From the NCBI GenBank assembly GCA_002729235.1, contig PBTY01000039.1, positions 1 to 51,640 on the forward strand: DNA of 51,640 bases, written 5' to 3'. The translations under genes were made by a program, and so were the position numbers. The notes under the pieces are model-generated. The model saw nothing but the letters and a program-made list of their open reading frames with translations, did not search any database and was not told the origin of the DNA. This DNA comes from Rickettsiales bacterium (GTDB lineage: Bacteria > Bacteroidota > Bacteroidia > Cytophagales > Cyclobacteriaceae). Each line of letters opens with the position of its first letter. Within the stretch, counting starts at the first letter, position 1. This document shows positions 7,662-17,261 of the stretch, piece after piece.

Positions 7662-8930
7662 ATGAAATTTTATCTATCAGTGATCGCAATGTCTGTTCAG
7701 GCATTATTGATCCTTATGTCTTCGGAAGTTTCTGCCCAGATAACGGCAGATGCAGAATTCCGATTTAGCCCCGTCTATAGTCGGGGATTCCGTCAGCCCC
7801 TTTATGAAGGTGAAAAACCGGGTTTTTATACCTTACAACGTACCAGATTCATTGTTGATTACAATCAACCAGGTGATTTAAAAGTGCAGGTGATTATTCA
7901 GGATCGGAGATTCTGGGGAGATCAAAATGAAAGAGCTGATGTTCCAAACATGGCTATTTTCAGAGCCTGGGCAGAGAAATACTTCACTCCACAATTATCA
8001 TTGAAAATGGGTCGTCAGGGGTTGATTTATGACGATCAATTCATCTTTGGTGAATTGAACTGGGGAGGAACATTAGCGCACGATGTAGCCATCCTTAAAT
8101 ATGAAAGTGATGCAATCAAGGTTCATTTAGCAGCAGCTTACAATGCCAATAGAGGAGAGCTGAAGCGTGAGCATTATGATTTCAATATGCCTAAAGCCAT
8201 GCAGTTTCTGTGGTTGCATAAGGACTTTGGAAAACTTAGTACCTCTGTAATGATGGTAAATCATGGAATGGAAACGGAAGATACTGTGGTGCATTTCACC
8301 CAGACCATTGGAGTGAATAATCATTTGAAGGTTAGTGATGCTTTGACATTGAAAGGAATCTATTACTTCCAAACTGGTGAAGACGAAGCGTCAATGTCCG
8401 TAAATGCTTATCTGTTATCCGCTCAAGCTATTTATAAAGCATCTAAAAACTTAAGTTTCAATGTGGGAGCCGATATCAGTTCGGGAACTAATGGGACTGA
8501 TTTGGCCAATCCTGAAAACGGAACGAGCAATACATTCAATAGATATTTTGGGTTACTGCATGGTCAGTTTGGGCTTTTGGATCTCTTCTATGTAAAGGAA
8601 GCTACCAGCCAGGGGATTAGAGATTATTACTTGAAAACCAAGATCTCCAATGGACCTCTAAGTATTAGTAATGACCTTCATGCATTTTCTTCTGATCAGA
8701 CTTTGCTAAATGTTTCGACAGGAGAAGCAATGAACGATTTTCTAGGGATTGAAAATGACCTGAAGATTAACTACAAATTTACAAGCACTTTCAAAGCCAC
8801 TCTTGGTCATAGCATCATGTTTGGCACCTCAAGTCTGGACCAGTTTTTTGGAGGAACTCCGATCAAGGACTGCCAATATTTTTACGCTGTAATCACAGCG
8901 AAACCAAGATTATTTGAATCGAAAAACTAA
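7662..8930 (+). CDS. Outer-membrane porin, alginate-export-like, inside the che cluster
   Basis: A 422-residue exported beta-barrel protein. The first ~25 residues are a signal peptide ([19 protein letters not shown]...SAQ). The mature part opens [19 protein letters not shown] and continues with [26 protein letters not shown] and [17 protein letters not shown], the pattern of the AlgE/alginate-export porin family (long strands of alternating hydrophobic residues, Arg-rich pore lining, GRQ motif). Such proteins form outer-membrane channels for charged or uronic-acid-type solutes. The gene lies 38 bp after cheW and 11 bp before the receptor gene, all in one direction, so it is probably co-transcribed with them. 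A channel inside a chemotaxis operon is unusual; it may admit the receptor's ligand (inference). The substrate is not known. Confidence 0.85.
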   Translation: MKFYLSVIAMSVQALLILMSSEVSAQITADAEFRFSPVYSRGFRQPLYEGEKPGFYTLQRTRFIVDYNQPGDLKVQVIIQDRRFWGDQNERADVPNMAIFRAWAEKYFTPQLSLKMGRQGLIYDDQFIFGELNWGGTLAHDVAILKYESDAIKVHLAAAYNANRGELKREHYDFNMPKAMQFLWLHKDFGKLSTSVMMVNHGMETEDTVVHFTQTIGVNNHLKVSDALTLKGIYYFQTGEDEASMSVNAYLLSAQAIYKASKNLSFNVGADISSGTNGTDLANPENGTSNTFNRYFGLLHGQFGLLDLFYVKEATSQGIRDYYLKTKISNGPLSISNDLHAFSSDQTLLNVSTGEAMNDFLGIENDLKINYKFTSTFKATLGHSIMFGTSSLDQFFGGTPIKDCQYFYAVITAKPRLFESKN

Positions 8931-8941
8931 CTAAGAATAAC

Positions 8942-10657
8942 GTGGATTTTAGCAACTTAAAAGTAGGAACGAGAGTATTGATCACATTTTTGATCTTGAT
9001 CGTACTCTATGTAGGTAACATTGTCTACAACCTAATAAGTATCGATAGCATACGAGGAAATGTATCCAGTATCTATGAGAATCGATTAATTAGCATTAGC
9101 AGTCTTTTAGAGGCTGATAGAGATGGGTATCAATCCAGAATTGCATTTGCAGAATCATTGACAGCTGCACAATATCTACAGGATTCTTCAGAAGATATTA
9201 GGAATCAGGCGAAAGAGACCATCACAACAAGTTTCGCAACAGTGGATGAAAACATCCAACAACTGAAAGATCGATTCTATGCATTCAAAAATATCTATTT
9301 AGCTGCAGGAGGTATTAACGATGGTAATTTTCAGGACTTTGATAGAAACTACACCCTTATTCAAGAGCATTCGGATCGGATTAAAAAGGCGATCAATGCA
9401 GGAGATGTGGAACTAGCGACTGAGGTTTATTACATGGATTACACCAAGCACTTTGAAATATTAAGGAATGCTATTGATCAGCTTACACAAATCAGTGCAG
9501 AAGAAGCTGAAAAAGACTATATCGCAAGTCAGGAGAAGTCGGATGAGATTACACAGTTGGCGATTGTGTTCTTCCTCGTAGTGCTTGGGGCTTTGATCAT
9601 TTCAGGAATTTTATTGACAAGAAATATTCTTGGATTATTAGGTTGTGAGCCTTTTGAAGCGGCACAGATTGCGAGAAATCTTGCGAATGGTCACTTGACC
9701 ATAGGGATCACTAAGAAGCGTGAAGTTGGTTTGTTCAAGGATTTAAAATCAATGGTTCAGCGACTGAGCAATGTGATGGAAGAAATTATTTCAGTGTCTG
9801 ACAATCTTGCGAATGCATCTGATCAGTTGAGTTCTGGAACACAGCAGATTTCACAAGGTGCTAACGAACAAGCGTCATCCGCTGAGGAAGTAGCTTCTTC
9901 CATGGAAGAGATGTCAGTATCTATTAGCCAAAATACTGATAACGCGAAACAAACAGAATCTATATCACTAAAAGCTGCTCAAGATGTGACCAAAGGGAAT
10001 GACTCTGTATTACAGACCGCTTCCTCTATGAGAACCATTGCTGAGAAGGTAAAAATCATTGGAGAGATTGCAAGACAAACCAATATTTTGGCGCTCAACG
10101 CGGCAGTTGAAGCTGCCAGAGCAGGCGAGCATGGGAGAGGATTTGCAGTTGTAGCTGCCGAGGTAAGAAAATTGGCAGAGAGAAGTCAGTCGGCAGCATC
10201 CGAGATAGATGAGCTATCTAGCAATAGCGTTGAGATTGCAGAAAACTCCGGACAATTGTTACAACAAATTGTTCCAGATATTCAGAAAACCGCTCAACTA
10301 GTTCAGGAGATCGCTGCTAGCTCATTGGAACAAAGCGAATCTTCAGGTCAGGTAAATCTTGCCCTTCAGCAACTAAATCAAATTGTGCAGCAAAATGCGG
10401 CAAATGCCGAAGAGATGGCTAGTAGTTCAGAGGAGTTGGCTGCACAAGCAGATAGTTTGAAAGATTTGATCTCCTTCTTCCAGCTAGAGGGAAGAGATAA
10501 GAAGGTGCTATCAACCAGAGTAAAAGTTAGTTCAAATGGTCACTACGAAGGTAGACAGCCTGTGGCAAGAAAGATCACCAAATTAGAACCTGCTGTCAAT
10601 GGTGTTGATATCAAGTTGGATGAAGATCCTTCTGACAGTGAATTTGTGAAATACTAA
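8942..10657 (+). CDS. Methyl-accepting chemotaxis protein
   Basis: A 571-residue transmembrane receptor, the only one in the cluster. TM1 spans about residues 11-31, a periplasmic helical-bundle sensor (4HB_MCP type) about 32-204, and TM2 about 205-228. A HAMP-like stretch follows ([18 protein letters not shown]), then the long signalling coiled coil with the invariant hairpin tip [20 protein letters not shown] near residues 376-395. Gln/Glu-rich heptads on both arms are candidate CheR/CheB methylation sites. The C-terminus is acidic and lacks a CheR-tethering pentapeptide. The start is GTG (8942); no in-frame ATG gives a complete TM1. Confidence 0.96.
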   Translation: MDFSNLKVGTRVLITFLILIVLYVGNIVYNLISIDSIRGNVSSIYENRLISISSLLEADRDGYQSRIAFAESLTAAQYLQDSSEDIRNQAKETITTSFATVDENIQQLKDRFYAFKNIYLAAGGINDGNFQDFDRNYTLIQEHSDRIKKAINAGDVELATEVYYMDYTKHFEILRNAIDQLTQISAEEAEKDYIASQEKSDEITQLAIVFFLVVLGALIISGILLTRNILGLLGCEPFEAAQIARNLANGHLTIGITKKREVGLFKDLKSMVQRLSNVMEEIISVSDNLANASDQLSSGTQQISQGANEQASSAEEVASSMEEMSVSISQNTDNAKQTESISLKAAQDVTKGNDSVLQTASSMRTIAEKVKIIGEIARQTNILALNAAVEAARAGEHGRGFAVVAAEVRKLAERSQSAASEIDELSSNSVEIAENSGQLLQQIVPDIQKTAQLVQEIAASSLEQSESSGQVNLALQQLNQIVQQNAANAEEMASSSEELAAQADSLKDLISFFQLEGRDKKVLSTRVKVSSNGHYEGRQPVARKITKLEPAVNGVDIKLDEDPSDSEFVKY

Positions 10658-10659
10658 AA

Positions 10660-11517
10660 GTGACTAACCACATCAGCATGTATTCACAGCAAAGTAAACT
10701 GAGTGACAGTGATTTTAGTAGACTAAGTAAGTACATCTATTCCAACTATGGAATTAAGATGCCGGATTCCAAACGCCAGATGTTGCAAGCGCGACTTCAG
10801 AAGCGTTTGAGAGCCAATGAACTCAACTCATTCGAAGATTACTGTGACCTGTTGTTTACTGGGGAGCAAGGTGTGCAAGAGCTGATTCACATGATTGATG
10901 TGGTTAGTACCAATAAAACGGACTTTTTTAGAGAGCCGAATCATTTCGAATTTTTAAAAACTGTTGCATTGGAAAATCTTACCAGAGGATCTAGTGCTTC
11001 GTTAAAAATATGGAGTGCCGGATGCTCAAGTGGTGAAGAACCTTATACTATCGCTATGGTGGTTAATGAGTTTCTAGGATCTGGGAGTCGCATTGATTTC
11101 TCGATTTTGGGTACAGATATCTCCACAAGCATTCTTAAAAAAGCCGTAAATGCTATTTATACAGAAGAGCGAGTTTCTGGAATTCCTTTGGAACTGAAAA
11201 GGCAGTATTTCCTGAGAAGCAAAGATTCTGAAAAACAACTGGTACGAATTATTCCTAAAATCAGGAACAAAGTGAAGTATCAGCGATTGAATTTTATGGA
11301 TCCTGAATACCCAACAGTGCCGGGAGATTTTGATATTGTATTCTGTAGAAATGTCCTTATCTATTTTGATAAGCCAACGCAAGAACGGGTCATCAACCGA
11401 CTGTGCGCTCATCTAAAACCAGGAGGATATTTTTTCCTCGGGCACTCAGAGTCCATCATGGATATGAAAGTGCCTCTTAAACAAATCAAACCAACCATCT
11501 TCCAGAAATTGACCTAA
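10660..11517 (+). CDS. cheR: Chemoreceptor methyltransferase CheR
   Basis: A 285-residue S-adenosylmethionine-dependent enzyme that methylates receptor glutamates and so resets sensitivity. The helical N-terminal domain (KYIYSNYGIKMPDSKRQML...RLRANELNSFEDYC) is followed by DVVSTNKTDFFREP and the SAM-binding motif IWSAGCSSGEEPYTIAM. The CheR signature FDIVFCRNVLIYFDKPTQ and FFLGHSESI complete the catalytic domain. A GTG at 10660, two bases after the receptor stop, opens the frame; an ATG at 10678 is an equally possible start and would remove six residues. There is no TPR or other extension. Confidence 0.97.
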   Translation: MTNHISMYSQQSKLSDSDFSRLSKYIYSNYGIKMPDSKRQMLQARLQKRLRANELNSFEDYCDLLFTGEQGVQELIHMIDVVSTNKTDFFREPNHFEFLKTVALENLTRGSSASLKIWSAGCSSGEEPYTIAMVVNEFLGSGSRIDFSILGTDISTSILKKAVNAIYTEERVSGIPLELKRQYFLRSKDSEKQLVRIIPKIRNKVKYQRLNFMDPEYPTVPGDFDIVFCRNVLIYFDKPTQERVINRLCAHLKPGGYFFLGHSESIMDMKVPLKQIKPTIFQKLT

Positions 11518-11529
11518 AACATTTGCACT

Positions 11530-12417
11530 ATGACTGAGAAATTAAACGACAAAGAGCTCATTCAGCAGCTCGAAGAAAGACCAGACCTGAAAGCTGTTTT
11601 GCTTAAAGGAGAAGAACAGAAGTTGATGGAAGAGCTAATGACTGTCAATAAAAAATTGGTGGTAGCTGAACAAATCAAAACCGATTTCCTTTCCAACATT
11701 CGCAATGAAATAATCAATCCGGTAAGCGCCTTATTAGAGCTGTCACAAAGTCTGATTCATGAATCCAATGAGCAGTCTTCACGGGTTGCTGGACTCATAT
11801 ATGATGAATCACACCGACTCAATTTTCAAATGGCCAATATATTAGCTTCAGCAGAATTGGAGGCAGGAGAGATGAGTATGGCTGTTAGTAGGGTCAATAT
11901 TAATTCATTGGTTACTAATGTGGTTTCGTCGTTCTCCAAAGTTTTGGCTAAGAAGAAATTGACTTTGGATGTGATTGGTTCTTCTAGCAATCAAATCTTT
12001 GGGACAGATGCTGAAAAGCTGCATTTGATTCTGGTCAATCTGATTTCCAATGCCATTCAATTCAGTTTAGTAGGAGGCAAAATTGAGGTTTCATTCCTGG
12101 TGGAGGATGGACAGCTTCATCTAAGCGTATGTGATTTTGGTATAGGAATCAGCCAGGAAGATCAACAAGAAGTGTTTAGTCGATTTACACAATTGGATAG
12201 AGGCACCATCAAAGCATACCCTGGGCATGGTCTGGGGTTGAGTTTGACCAAAGCTCTTCTGGATGTGTTGAATGGGTCTCTTAGTTTGGAAAGCGAGCCC
12301 AATAAGGGAAGCATTTTCGGAATACATCTCCCAGAGGCAGAGATCAATGAAGAAACATCTGTTTACTCCTCAGTGGGAAATGAGTTCTTGTTTGACGATA
12401 ACGATGGAGTTTTCTAA
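11530..12417 (+). CDS. Histidine-kinase-like protein lacking the phospho-His (H to N)
   Basis: A 295-residue cytoplasmic protein built like a small sensor kinase: N-terminal coiled coil (about 20-50), DHp helices (about 48-110) and HATPase (about 145-275). In the H box, where kinases normally read FLxNxSHEIRTPL, this protein reads FLSNIRNEIINPVSALL: Asn59 (codon AAT at 11704-11706) occupies the place of the phospho-accepting His. The ATP site looks intact (N box LILVNLISNAIQFS, G1 VCDFGIGIS, G2 PGHGLGLSLT). It therefore cannot autophosphorylate at the usual position, but may bind ATP, act as a phosphatase or scaffold, or pair with another kinase. It lies 12 bp after cheR and 8 bp before cheD. 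A sequencing error is unlikely to explain both this and the changed neighbours (INP for RTP). Confidence 0.85.
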   Translation: MTEKLNDKELIQQLEERPDLKAVLLKGEEQKLMEELMTVNKKLVVAEQIKTDFLSNIRNEIINPVSALLELSQSLIHESNEQSSRVAGLIYDESHRLNFQMANILASAELEAGEMSMAVSRVNINSLVTNVVSSFSKVLAKKKLTLDVIGSSSNQIFGTDAEKLHLILVNLISNAIQFSLVGGKIEVSFLVEDGQLHLSVCDFGIGISQEDQQEVFSRFTQLDRGTIKAYPGHGLGLSLTKALLDVLNGSLSLESEPNKGSIFGIHLPEAEINEETSVYSSVGNEFLFDDNDGVF

Positions 12418-12425
12418 GAACAAGA

Positions 12426-12893
12426 ATGACTACTGACACACTACAGAAATATTACTTGTTACCCAGTGGAATCTTCGTGGACAAAGATCCGCATATGGTG
12501 GATACCGTGCTGGGCTCATGTGTTTCAGTGTGTTTGTATGATGAAAGAATACAAATTGGAGGAATCAACCATTACATGTTGCCTTTTTGGAACGGTCAGG
12601 GGCTTGCATCTCCTAAATATGGCAATATCGCCATGGACAAGTTGATTGAGAAAATGGAGTTGCTAGGTTCTCGAAGAAGCAATCTGATTGCGAAAGTATT
12701 TGGGGGAGCCAATCAAATGCAGAGCAGTCTTGGTGTAGGTCAGCGGAATGTGATTATGGTAAAGGACTATCTGTCTGAGGCCAGGATTCCAATAGTCGCA
12801 GAAAACGTAGGTGGCGAGATTGGTCGTAAGATCAGATTCAACACAGGCAGTGGACAGGTCCTAATGAAGTTTTTACATAAAGTGGTATCGTGA
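12426..12893 (+). CDS. cheD: Chemoreceptor glutamine deamidase CheD
   Basis: A 155-residue enzyme that deamidates receptor glutamines to glutamates, creating methylation sites. The catalytic Cys32 is visible in [12 protein letters not shown] and His49 in [10 protein letters not shown], with the conserved SPKYG segment supplying the hydroxyl residue and VFGGANQM and [17 protein letters not shown] further on, all typical of CheD. Its stop overlaps the cheB start (TGATG), so the two adaptation enzymes are translationally coupled. CheD is often partnered by the phosphatase CheC, but no cheC is found here. Confidence 0.96.
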   Translation: MTTDTLQKYYLLPSGIFVDKDPHMVDTVLGSCVSVCLYDERIQIGGINHYMLPFWNGQGLASPKYGNIAMDKLIEKMELLGSRRSNLIAKVFGGANQMQSSLGVGQRNVIMVKDYLSEARIPIVAENVGGEIGRKIRFNTGSGQVLMKFLHKVVS

Positions 12894-13981
12894 TGGTAGA
12901 GCTGATCAAAAAGCCTGTAAGAGTTGCTCAAAAGAAGGTAAAGGTTCTTATCATCGATGATTCTGCATTGGTGCGCAATACGCTTTCATCAATATTCAAT
13001 TCTGATGATGAAATACAGGTTATTGGAACAGCTTCTGATCCCTATGTAGCTGTTGAGAAGTTGCGTGAGGAGGTTCCAGATGTTATTTCTTTGGATGTGG
13101 AGATGCCGCGAATGGATGGGATTACCTTTTTGTCCAAATTAATGTCACAGCATCCAATACCTGTAGTAATTATCTCAACACTCACAGAAAGAAGTGCAGA
13201 AAATGCCATCCTGGCCATGGAATATGGAGCTGTAGAAGTCATTGCTAAACCAAAACTTGGGACTAAACAGCATCTTGAAAGTGCTAGAGCCCAACTTTGT
13301 AACAAAATTAAGGCTGCCTCCATGTCTCATGTTAGACGCAGAGGCGTTCCAAAATATAAAAACATTGTTCCGCCTCGCAATACCAACAGTTCTCCACTGC
13401 AAACAACAGAAATAGTTATTGCTATTGGAGCGTCTACTGGCGGAACGGAAGCCATTCGAACCATTTTGATGGACATGCCACTTGATTGCCCGGGTATCAT
13501 TATTACACAGCACATGCCTGAGGTATTTACTTCCCAGTTTGCAAAAAGATTGGATCAGCTGTGCTCCATAAATGTCAGAGAAGCAAAGCACGGTGATACG
13601 GTCCTGAGAGGTACTGCGCTAATCGCCCCTGGTCATTCGCACATGTGTTTGAAGCGAAGTGGTACGCGTTACTATGTGGAGCTAAATCAAGAACCACTAG
13701 TGAATAATCATCGACCAAGCGTAGACGTGTTATTTAGGTCGGTTGCGCAATATGCTGGTAAAAATTCAATCGGTGTGATTCTCACAGGTATGGGTGGTGA
13801 TGGTGCTAAGGGATTAAAAGAATTGTATGACCAAGGAGCATATACCATTGCACAAAATGAATCCTCATGCGTGGTTTATGGAATGCCAAAAGAGGCGGTG
13901 AAACTTGGGGCTGTTACAGCATCTGTTTCACTTGAAAAAATTACGAACCAAATTATTAACGAGAGTAAGAAAATTAAATAA
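12893..13981 (+). CDS. cheB: Chemotaxis methylesterase CheB
   Basis: A two-domain response regulator that removes methyl groups from (and can deamidate) receptors when phosphorylated by CheA. Numbered from the ATG at 12893 (362 residues), the receiver has DDSA at 22-25 and phospho-Asp68 in [11 protein letters not shown]. The linker is followed by the methylesterase domain with the Ser181-His207-Asp303 triad, in [25 protein letters not shown] and [13 protein letters not shown] prefer the ATG at 12893, which shares its A with the cheD stop, over the GTG one codon upstream (12890). The gene is intact and complete. Confidence 0.97.
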   Translation: MVELIKKPVRVAQKKVKVLIIDDSALVRNTLSSIFNSDDEIQVIGTASDPYVAVEKLREEVPDVISLDVEMPRMDGITFLSKLMSQHPIPVVIISTLTERSAENAILAMEYGAVEVIAKPKLGTKQHLESARAQLCNKIKAASMSHVRRRGVPKYKNIVPPRNTNSSPLQTTEIVIAIGASTGGTEAIRTILMDMPLDCPGIIITQHMPEVFTSQFAKRLDQLCSINVREAKHGDTVLRGTALIAPGHSHMCLKRSGTRYYVELNQEPLVNNHRPSVDVLFRSVAQYAGKNSIGVILTGMGGDGAKGLKELYDQGAYTIAQNESSCVVYGMPKEAVKLGAVTASVSLEKITNQIINESKKIK

Positions 13982-13990
13982 CCGTAGATT

Positions 13991-14365
13991 ATGAAAAAAA
14001 CAGTACTAATTGTTGACGATTCAGTATACATGCGAATGCTGATCAGACAAGCACTCGAAAAAGTTGGCTATCAGATAATAGCTGAAGCTGCAAATGGAGA
14101 GACAGCTATTGAGTTGGCGATTGAGCATGAGCCTGATTTGATCACATTGGATAATGTGATGCCAGACATGTTTGGAGCTGAAGTTTTGAAAACGTTGAAA
14201 GCTGAGGGAGTAACCTCTGAAGTGATAGTAATCAGTGCTGTAGGACAAAAAACAGTGATAGAAAAGGAAAAGGCGCTTGGTATTGCCGAGTTTATTGTAA
14301 AGCCATTTACTGAGGAGCAACTAATTGATGTGGTCACAAATGTGATGCAAACTAAGGCGGCTTAA
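13991..14365 (+). CDS. CheY-like single-domain response regulator (second copy)
   Basis: A 124-residue receiver domain with the full active site: DD at 9-10 in LIVDDSVYM, phospho-Asp54 in ITLDNVMPDMFG, Ser/Ala in VISAVG and Lys in FIVKPF. The VYMR segment after the acidic pair is close to that of Thermotoga/Bacillus-type CheY. It lies 9 bp after cheB and is the last gene before a strong terminator, so it closes the chemosensory transcript. It may be the output regulator while the first CheY acts as a phosphate sink, or the reverse; the sequence does not decide. Confidence 0.93.
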   Translation: MKKTVLIVDDSVYMRMLIRQALEKVGYQIIAEAANGETAIELAIEHEPDLITLDNVMPDMFGAEVLKTLKAEGVTSEVIVISAVGQKTVIEKEKALGIAEFIVKPFTEEQLIDVVTNVMQTKAA

Positions 14366-14394
14366 TTGAGCTGTTACTTTTAATGATGAAGCCG

Positions 14395-14421
14395 CCATCA
14401 CCATTTGGGTGATGGTCTTTT
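14395..14421 (+). terminator. Intrinsic terminator closing the chemosensory operon
   Basis: CCATCACC (14395-14402) pairs perfectly with GGTGATGG (14408-14415) around a 5-base loop and is followed by TCTTTTA. It lies 30 bases after the stop of the second cheY and separates the operon from the sensor kinase gene. Confidence 0.8.
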
Positions 14422-14433
14422 ATGCATTAAGTA

Positions 14434-14463
14434 TTTGATGTCATTCCAACAATGATTAGTTTG
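14434..14463 (+). promoter_or_regulatory. Candidate promoter of the PAS sensor kinase
   Basis: TTTG at 14434-14437 and TTAGTTTG at 14456-14463, 18 bases apart, match the Bacteroidota TTTG / TAnnTTTG promoter pattern with one mismatch. The ATG follows 24 bases downstream, so the kinase gene probably has its own transcript after the upstream terminator. Confidence 0.4.
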
Positions 14464-14487
14464 GTGGTGTCATCAACCTAATACCTA

Positions 14488-16308
14488 ATGTCTGTGATTT
14501 TCAAAACTGAAGACGACATCAGTCGCATTCAGAACAAAATCATTGACCAGATTATTGTCATTACCAGTCTCCTTGGGGGAGTAGTTATTGCGCTTTCCCT
14601 TCTTGGAGTGATATTATTTGGTCCGCGAACTACAAGTCTTGTACATGCAAGTGTATTTGCACTCGTCTTACTTCTGAACTTATTCAAGAATAGGTTACCT
14701 CCTGTGTCCAAATTGATTATCCTTCTGGTGTTACTCCAGTCTGATATCTTATACAGTGTCTATCATGATGGCTATATCTCGTCTGCCAAAATTGTGATGA
14801 CCATTCTTCCGGTATTCGTATCCTTTATTTGCAAGGTTAGAAAGGCAATTGTTTTCCTGGTTTTTATGCTCACATCTCACCTAATTATGGGTTATTTCCA
14901 CATGGTTGGGGTTTTTCAACCTGGTCTGAATTTGACAACTTATTCGTCGGAACCCTTTGCCTGGATCATGGATTGTGCCATCATCGCTTTTTCTTCTCTT
15001 GGCCTAATGTATGTGGCTAAAACATATAACGAAGCCATTCTAGGCAACTCATTGTTGATAAAAGAGCAGAATGAGGAAATAATTAATCGGGAGAAGAAGT
15101 ATGAAATTCTCTTTCAAAGTTCTAATGATGCCATTCTGTTGATTCAAGGCCTGGAGATTGTGGACTGTAATGAAAAAACTCTCGATTTGTTTAAATCCAC
15201 TCGAGAAGAACTTATCGGTCGAAAGATAAGTGATTTGAGTCCTGAGAAACAGCCAGATGGACAAGTGTCTACAGAAAAAGCCGAAAAAATAGTTGAGAGC
15301 ATTTACAATGGCTTAGAGTCCAAGGCATTTGACTGGGTGCATGTGAAGAGCAATGAAGAAGTCTTCTATGCATCAGTATCCATTAAGCTGGTGAAGCTGC
15401 ATAACAACCGGTATATTCAATCAGTAGTCCGAGATATCACCCGGGAAAAAGAAATTGAGATGGAATTGATTGCCTATCAAGACCAGCTCAAGCACATCCT
15501 AGATGATCGGACTGAGGAATTAGAAGAGACCAATCAACAATTGTCACAAACCAATGAAGAGTTAAAACAAACGCTGGAGCAACTGAAGCAAACCCAGGCG
15601 CATTTGATAGAAAGCGAGAAGATGGCTTCTGTAGGTATTTTGACAGCAGGTATTAGTCACGAAATCAACAATCCTTTAAATTGTATTTTGGGAGGTTTGT
15701 ATAAGCTAAAGGATACCGTTGCAAATCCTCAGGATTATGTCGAGGATGAAGATATTGATGAAGTGAGAGGAGAAACCATCGAGATAATTGATGATGGTGT
15801 TACCAGAATTCGTGATATCGTCAAGAGTTTAAATCATTTTAATCGAGTTAATGATGAATTGCTTCAGCCGTGTAATGTTCATGCGGTCATCGAGAATTGC
15901 TTGCGTATTCTTAAATATGAACTACATGGTCAAGTAGTTTCAAAAGACTTCAATTCGGATGAGCTGATGATACTGGGCAATGATGGTAAGTTGCACCAGG
16001 TGTTTCTAAATCTTATTCATAATGCAGACCAGTCTACCGATCAGTCTGGAGAAATAACCTTGTCAACCAGGCTTTCTGATGATGGTAAAAGAGGGGTGAT
16101 TTCAGTCAAAGACACTGGAAGTGGAATTACTGCAGAAGACCTTCCTCATGTATTTGATCCATTTTTTACAACCAAACCTCCGGGCGAAGGAGTAGGGCTT
16201 GGATTATTCATTGTCTACCAGATCATAAAAGAACATCATGGCGAGATAACCATTCGCTCAAATGAAAATGGCACTGAAGTGCTACTAGAATTGCCTTTGG
16301 CTGTATGA
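14488..16308 (+). CDS. Membrane PAS sensor histidine kinase
   Basis: A 606-residue kinase. The N-terminal ~175 residues carry about six hydrophobic membrane segments with no large periplasmic loop. A PAS domain follows (about 200-325, EKKYEILFQSSNDAILLIQGLEIVDCNEKTL), then a Gln/Glu-rich coiled coil (about 330-380), a HisKA domain with phospho-His391 in GISHEINNPLNCILGG, and an NtrB-type HATPase (VFLNLIHNADQST, DTGSGIT, FFTTKPPGEGVGLGL). The H box is intact, unlike that of the kinase-like protein inside the che operon. No receiver or regulator is fused or adjacent, so its target is unknown; a link to the neighbouring CheY proteins is possible but unproven. Confidence 0.92.
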   Translation: MSVIFKTEDDISRIQNKIIDQIIVITSLLGGVVIALSLLGVILFGPRTTSLVHASVFALVLLLNLFKNRLPPVSKLIILLVLLQSDILYSVYHDGYISSAKIVMTILPVFVSFICKVRKAIVFLVFMLTSHLIMGYFHMVGVFQPGLNLTTYSSEPFAWIMDCAIIAFSSLGLMYVAKTYNEAILGNSLLIKEQNEEIINREKKYEILFQSSNDAILLIQGLEIVDCNEKTLDLFKSTREELIGRKISDLSPEKQPDGQVSTEKAEKIVESIYNGLESKAFDWVHVKSNEEVFYASVSIKLVKLHNNRYIQSVVRDITREKEIEMELIAYQDQLKHILDDRTEELEETNQQLSQTNEELKQTLEQLKQTQAHLIESEKMASVGILTAGISHEINNPLNCILGGLYKLKDTVANPQDYVEDEDIDEVRGETIEIIDDGVTRIRDIVKSLNHFNRVNDELLQPCNVHAVIENCLRILKYELHGQVVSKDFNSDELMILGNDGKLHQVFLNLIHNADQSTDQSGEITLSTRLSDDGKRGVISVKDTGSGITAEDLPHVFDPFFTTKPPGEGVGLGLFIVYQIIKEHHGEITIRSNENGTEVLLELPLAV

Positions 16309-17187
16309 TTATTTATTCAAATCTTGAAGCCATTCAATCAGTCTAACTGACCAGGTAGAGAGATGTTTTTGTTCCAATCCCAGACCAAATCCATGACCAC
16401 CCGTGGGGTAGATATGCATCTCAGCGGGGACATTGTTCCTAATAAGAGCTTCATAAAAAACAAGACTATTTGCTACAGGTACAGCACCATCATCTGAGGC
16501 ATGCAGTAGAAAAGTCGGAGGGGTCTGTTTTGTTACCTGTAGCTCATTAGAATAGTAATCAACTAGACTTTGAGCAGAATTCTCACCAAGGAGATTTTTT
16601 CGAGATCCCATATGAGTTATTTCTTCATTCATAGAAATTACAGGGTATATCAATGCCATGAAATTGGGTTTAGATGCTTCATCAAAGTGAGTTCCTAAAG
16701 TAGATGCCAGATGACCACCAGCAGAGAATCCCATCACTCCGATTTTATTCATATCTAAGGACCATTTTTCGGCATTGTCTCGAACGATTTTTATGGCTTC
16801 CTGAGCATCCATCAATGGTGATTTATGTGGTTCCACGTTGCTATCATCATCTGGTAGTCGATATTTGAGGACAATTGCGGCAATTCCATGGCCAGCTAGG
16901 TGCCTGGCAACATCGGTTCCTTCCCAGTCATACGCTAGAATAGCATAACCTCCACCGGGACAAATAACCACAGCCTGGCCAGTAGCATTTCTTTTGGAGG
17001 GTAGAAACACATCTATCGAGGGTATTTGCACATGTGATATTCTGACAATATTGCTGGAATCACTCTGTTCTTTAGTTTCCGTTGATTTAGCATTTGGTAC
17101 GCCATTAGGCCAGAGGGGTAGAGTGAAGTTTTGCGCAGTTGCAAGGCCAGCTAGTGAAAGCATAATAGATAAACAGAGGATTTTCAT
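16309..17187 (-). CDS. Secreted alpha/beta-hydrolase (BD-FAE / acetyl-esterase-like)
   Basis: A 292-residue serine esterase beginning with a signal peptide (MKILCLSIMLSLAGLATAQ). I chose the ATG at 17187 because the longer frame (from 17250) would put 21 non-signal residues before it. After LPLWPNGVPNAK come the oxyanion motif CPGGGYAILAYDWEG (around 76-90), the nucleophile Ser155 in VMGFSAGGHLAST, Asp in HASDDGAVPVANS and His in PTGGHGFGLG. The family includes acetylxylan, feruloyl and other carbohydrate esterases and prolyl-oligopeptidase-like enzymes; the start LPLWPNGVPNA is common in those acting on plant-polysaccharide esters. Divergently transcribed from an AraC-type regulator 74 bp away. 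Confidence 0.87.
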   Translation of the reverse strand: MKILCLSIMLSLAGLATAQNFTLPLWPNGVPNAKSTETKEQSDSSNIVRISHVQIPSIDVFLPSKRNATGQAVVICPGGGYAILAYDWEGTDVARHLAGHGIAAIVLKYRLPDDDSNVEPHKSPLMDAQEAIKIVRDNAEKWSLDMNKIGVMGFSAGGHLASTLGTHFDEASKPNFMALIYPVISMNEEITHMGSRKNLLGENSAQSLVDYYSNELQVTKQTPPTFLLHASDDGAVPVANSLVFYEALIRNNVPAEMHIYPTGGHGFGLGLEQKHLSTWSVRLIEWLQDLNK

Positions 17188-17261
17188 GGTGAATGTCAAT
17201 TTGATCAGATAAATATAGCTACTTATGATTTTGTGCTTATTTTTAGTCAATAGCCTGTTAA

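Noticed and set aside
17188-17250. Longer start of the esterase
   Set aside because: The extra 21 residues are not signal-like and precede a complete signal peptide beginning at 17187.
17188-17261. Promoter for the esterase (TATATTTA near 17208)
   Set aside because: The nearest TTG is about 30 bases away from the box, too far for the usual Bacteroidota spacing, so no promoter was called.
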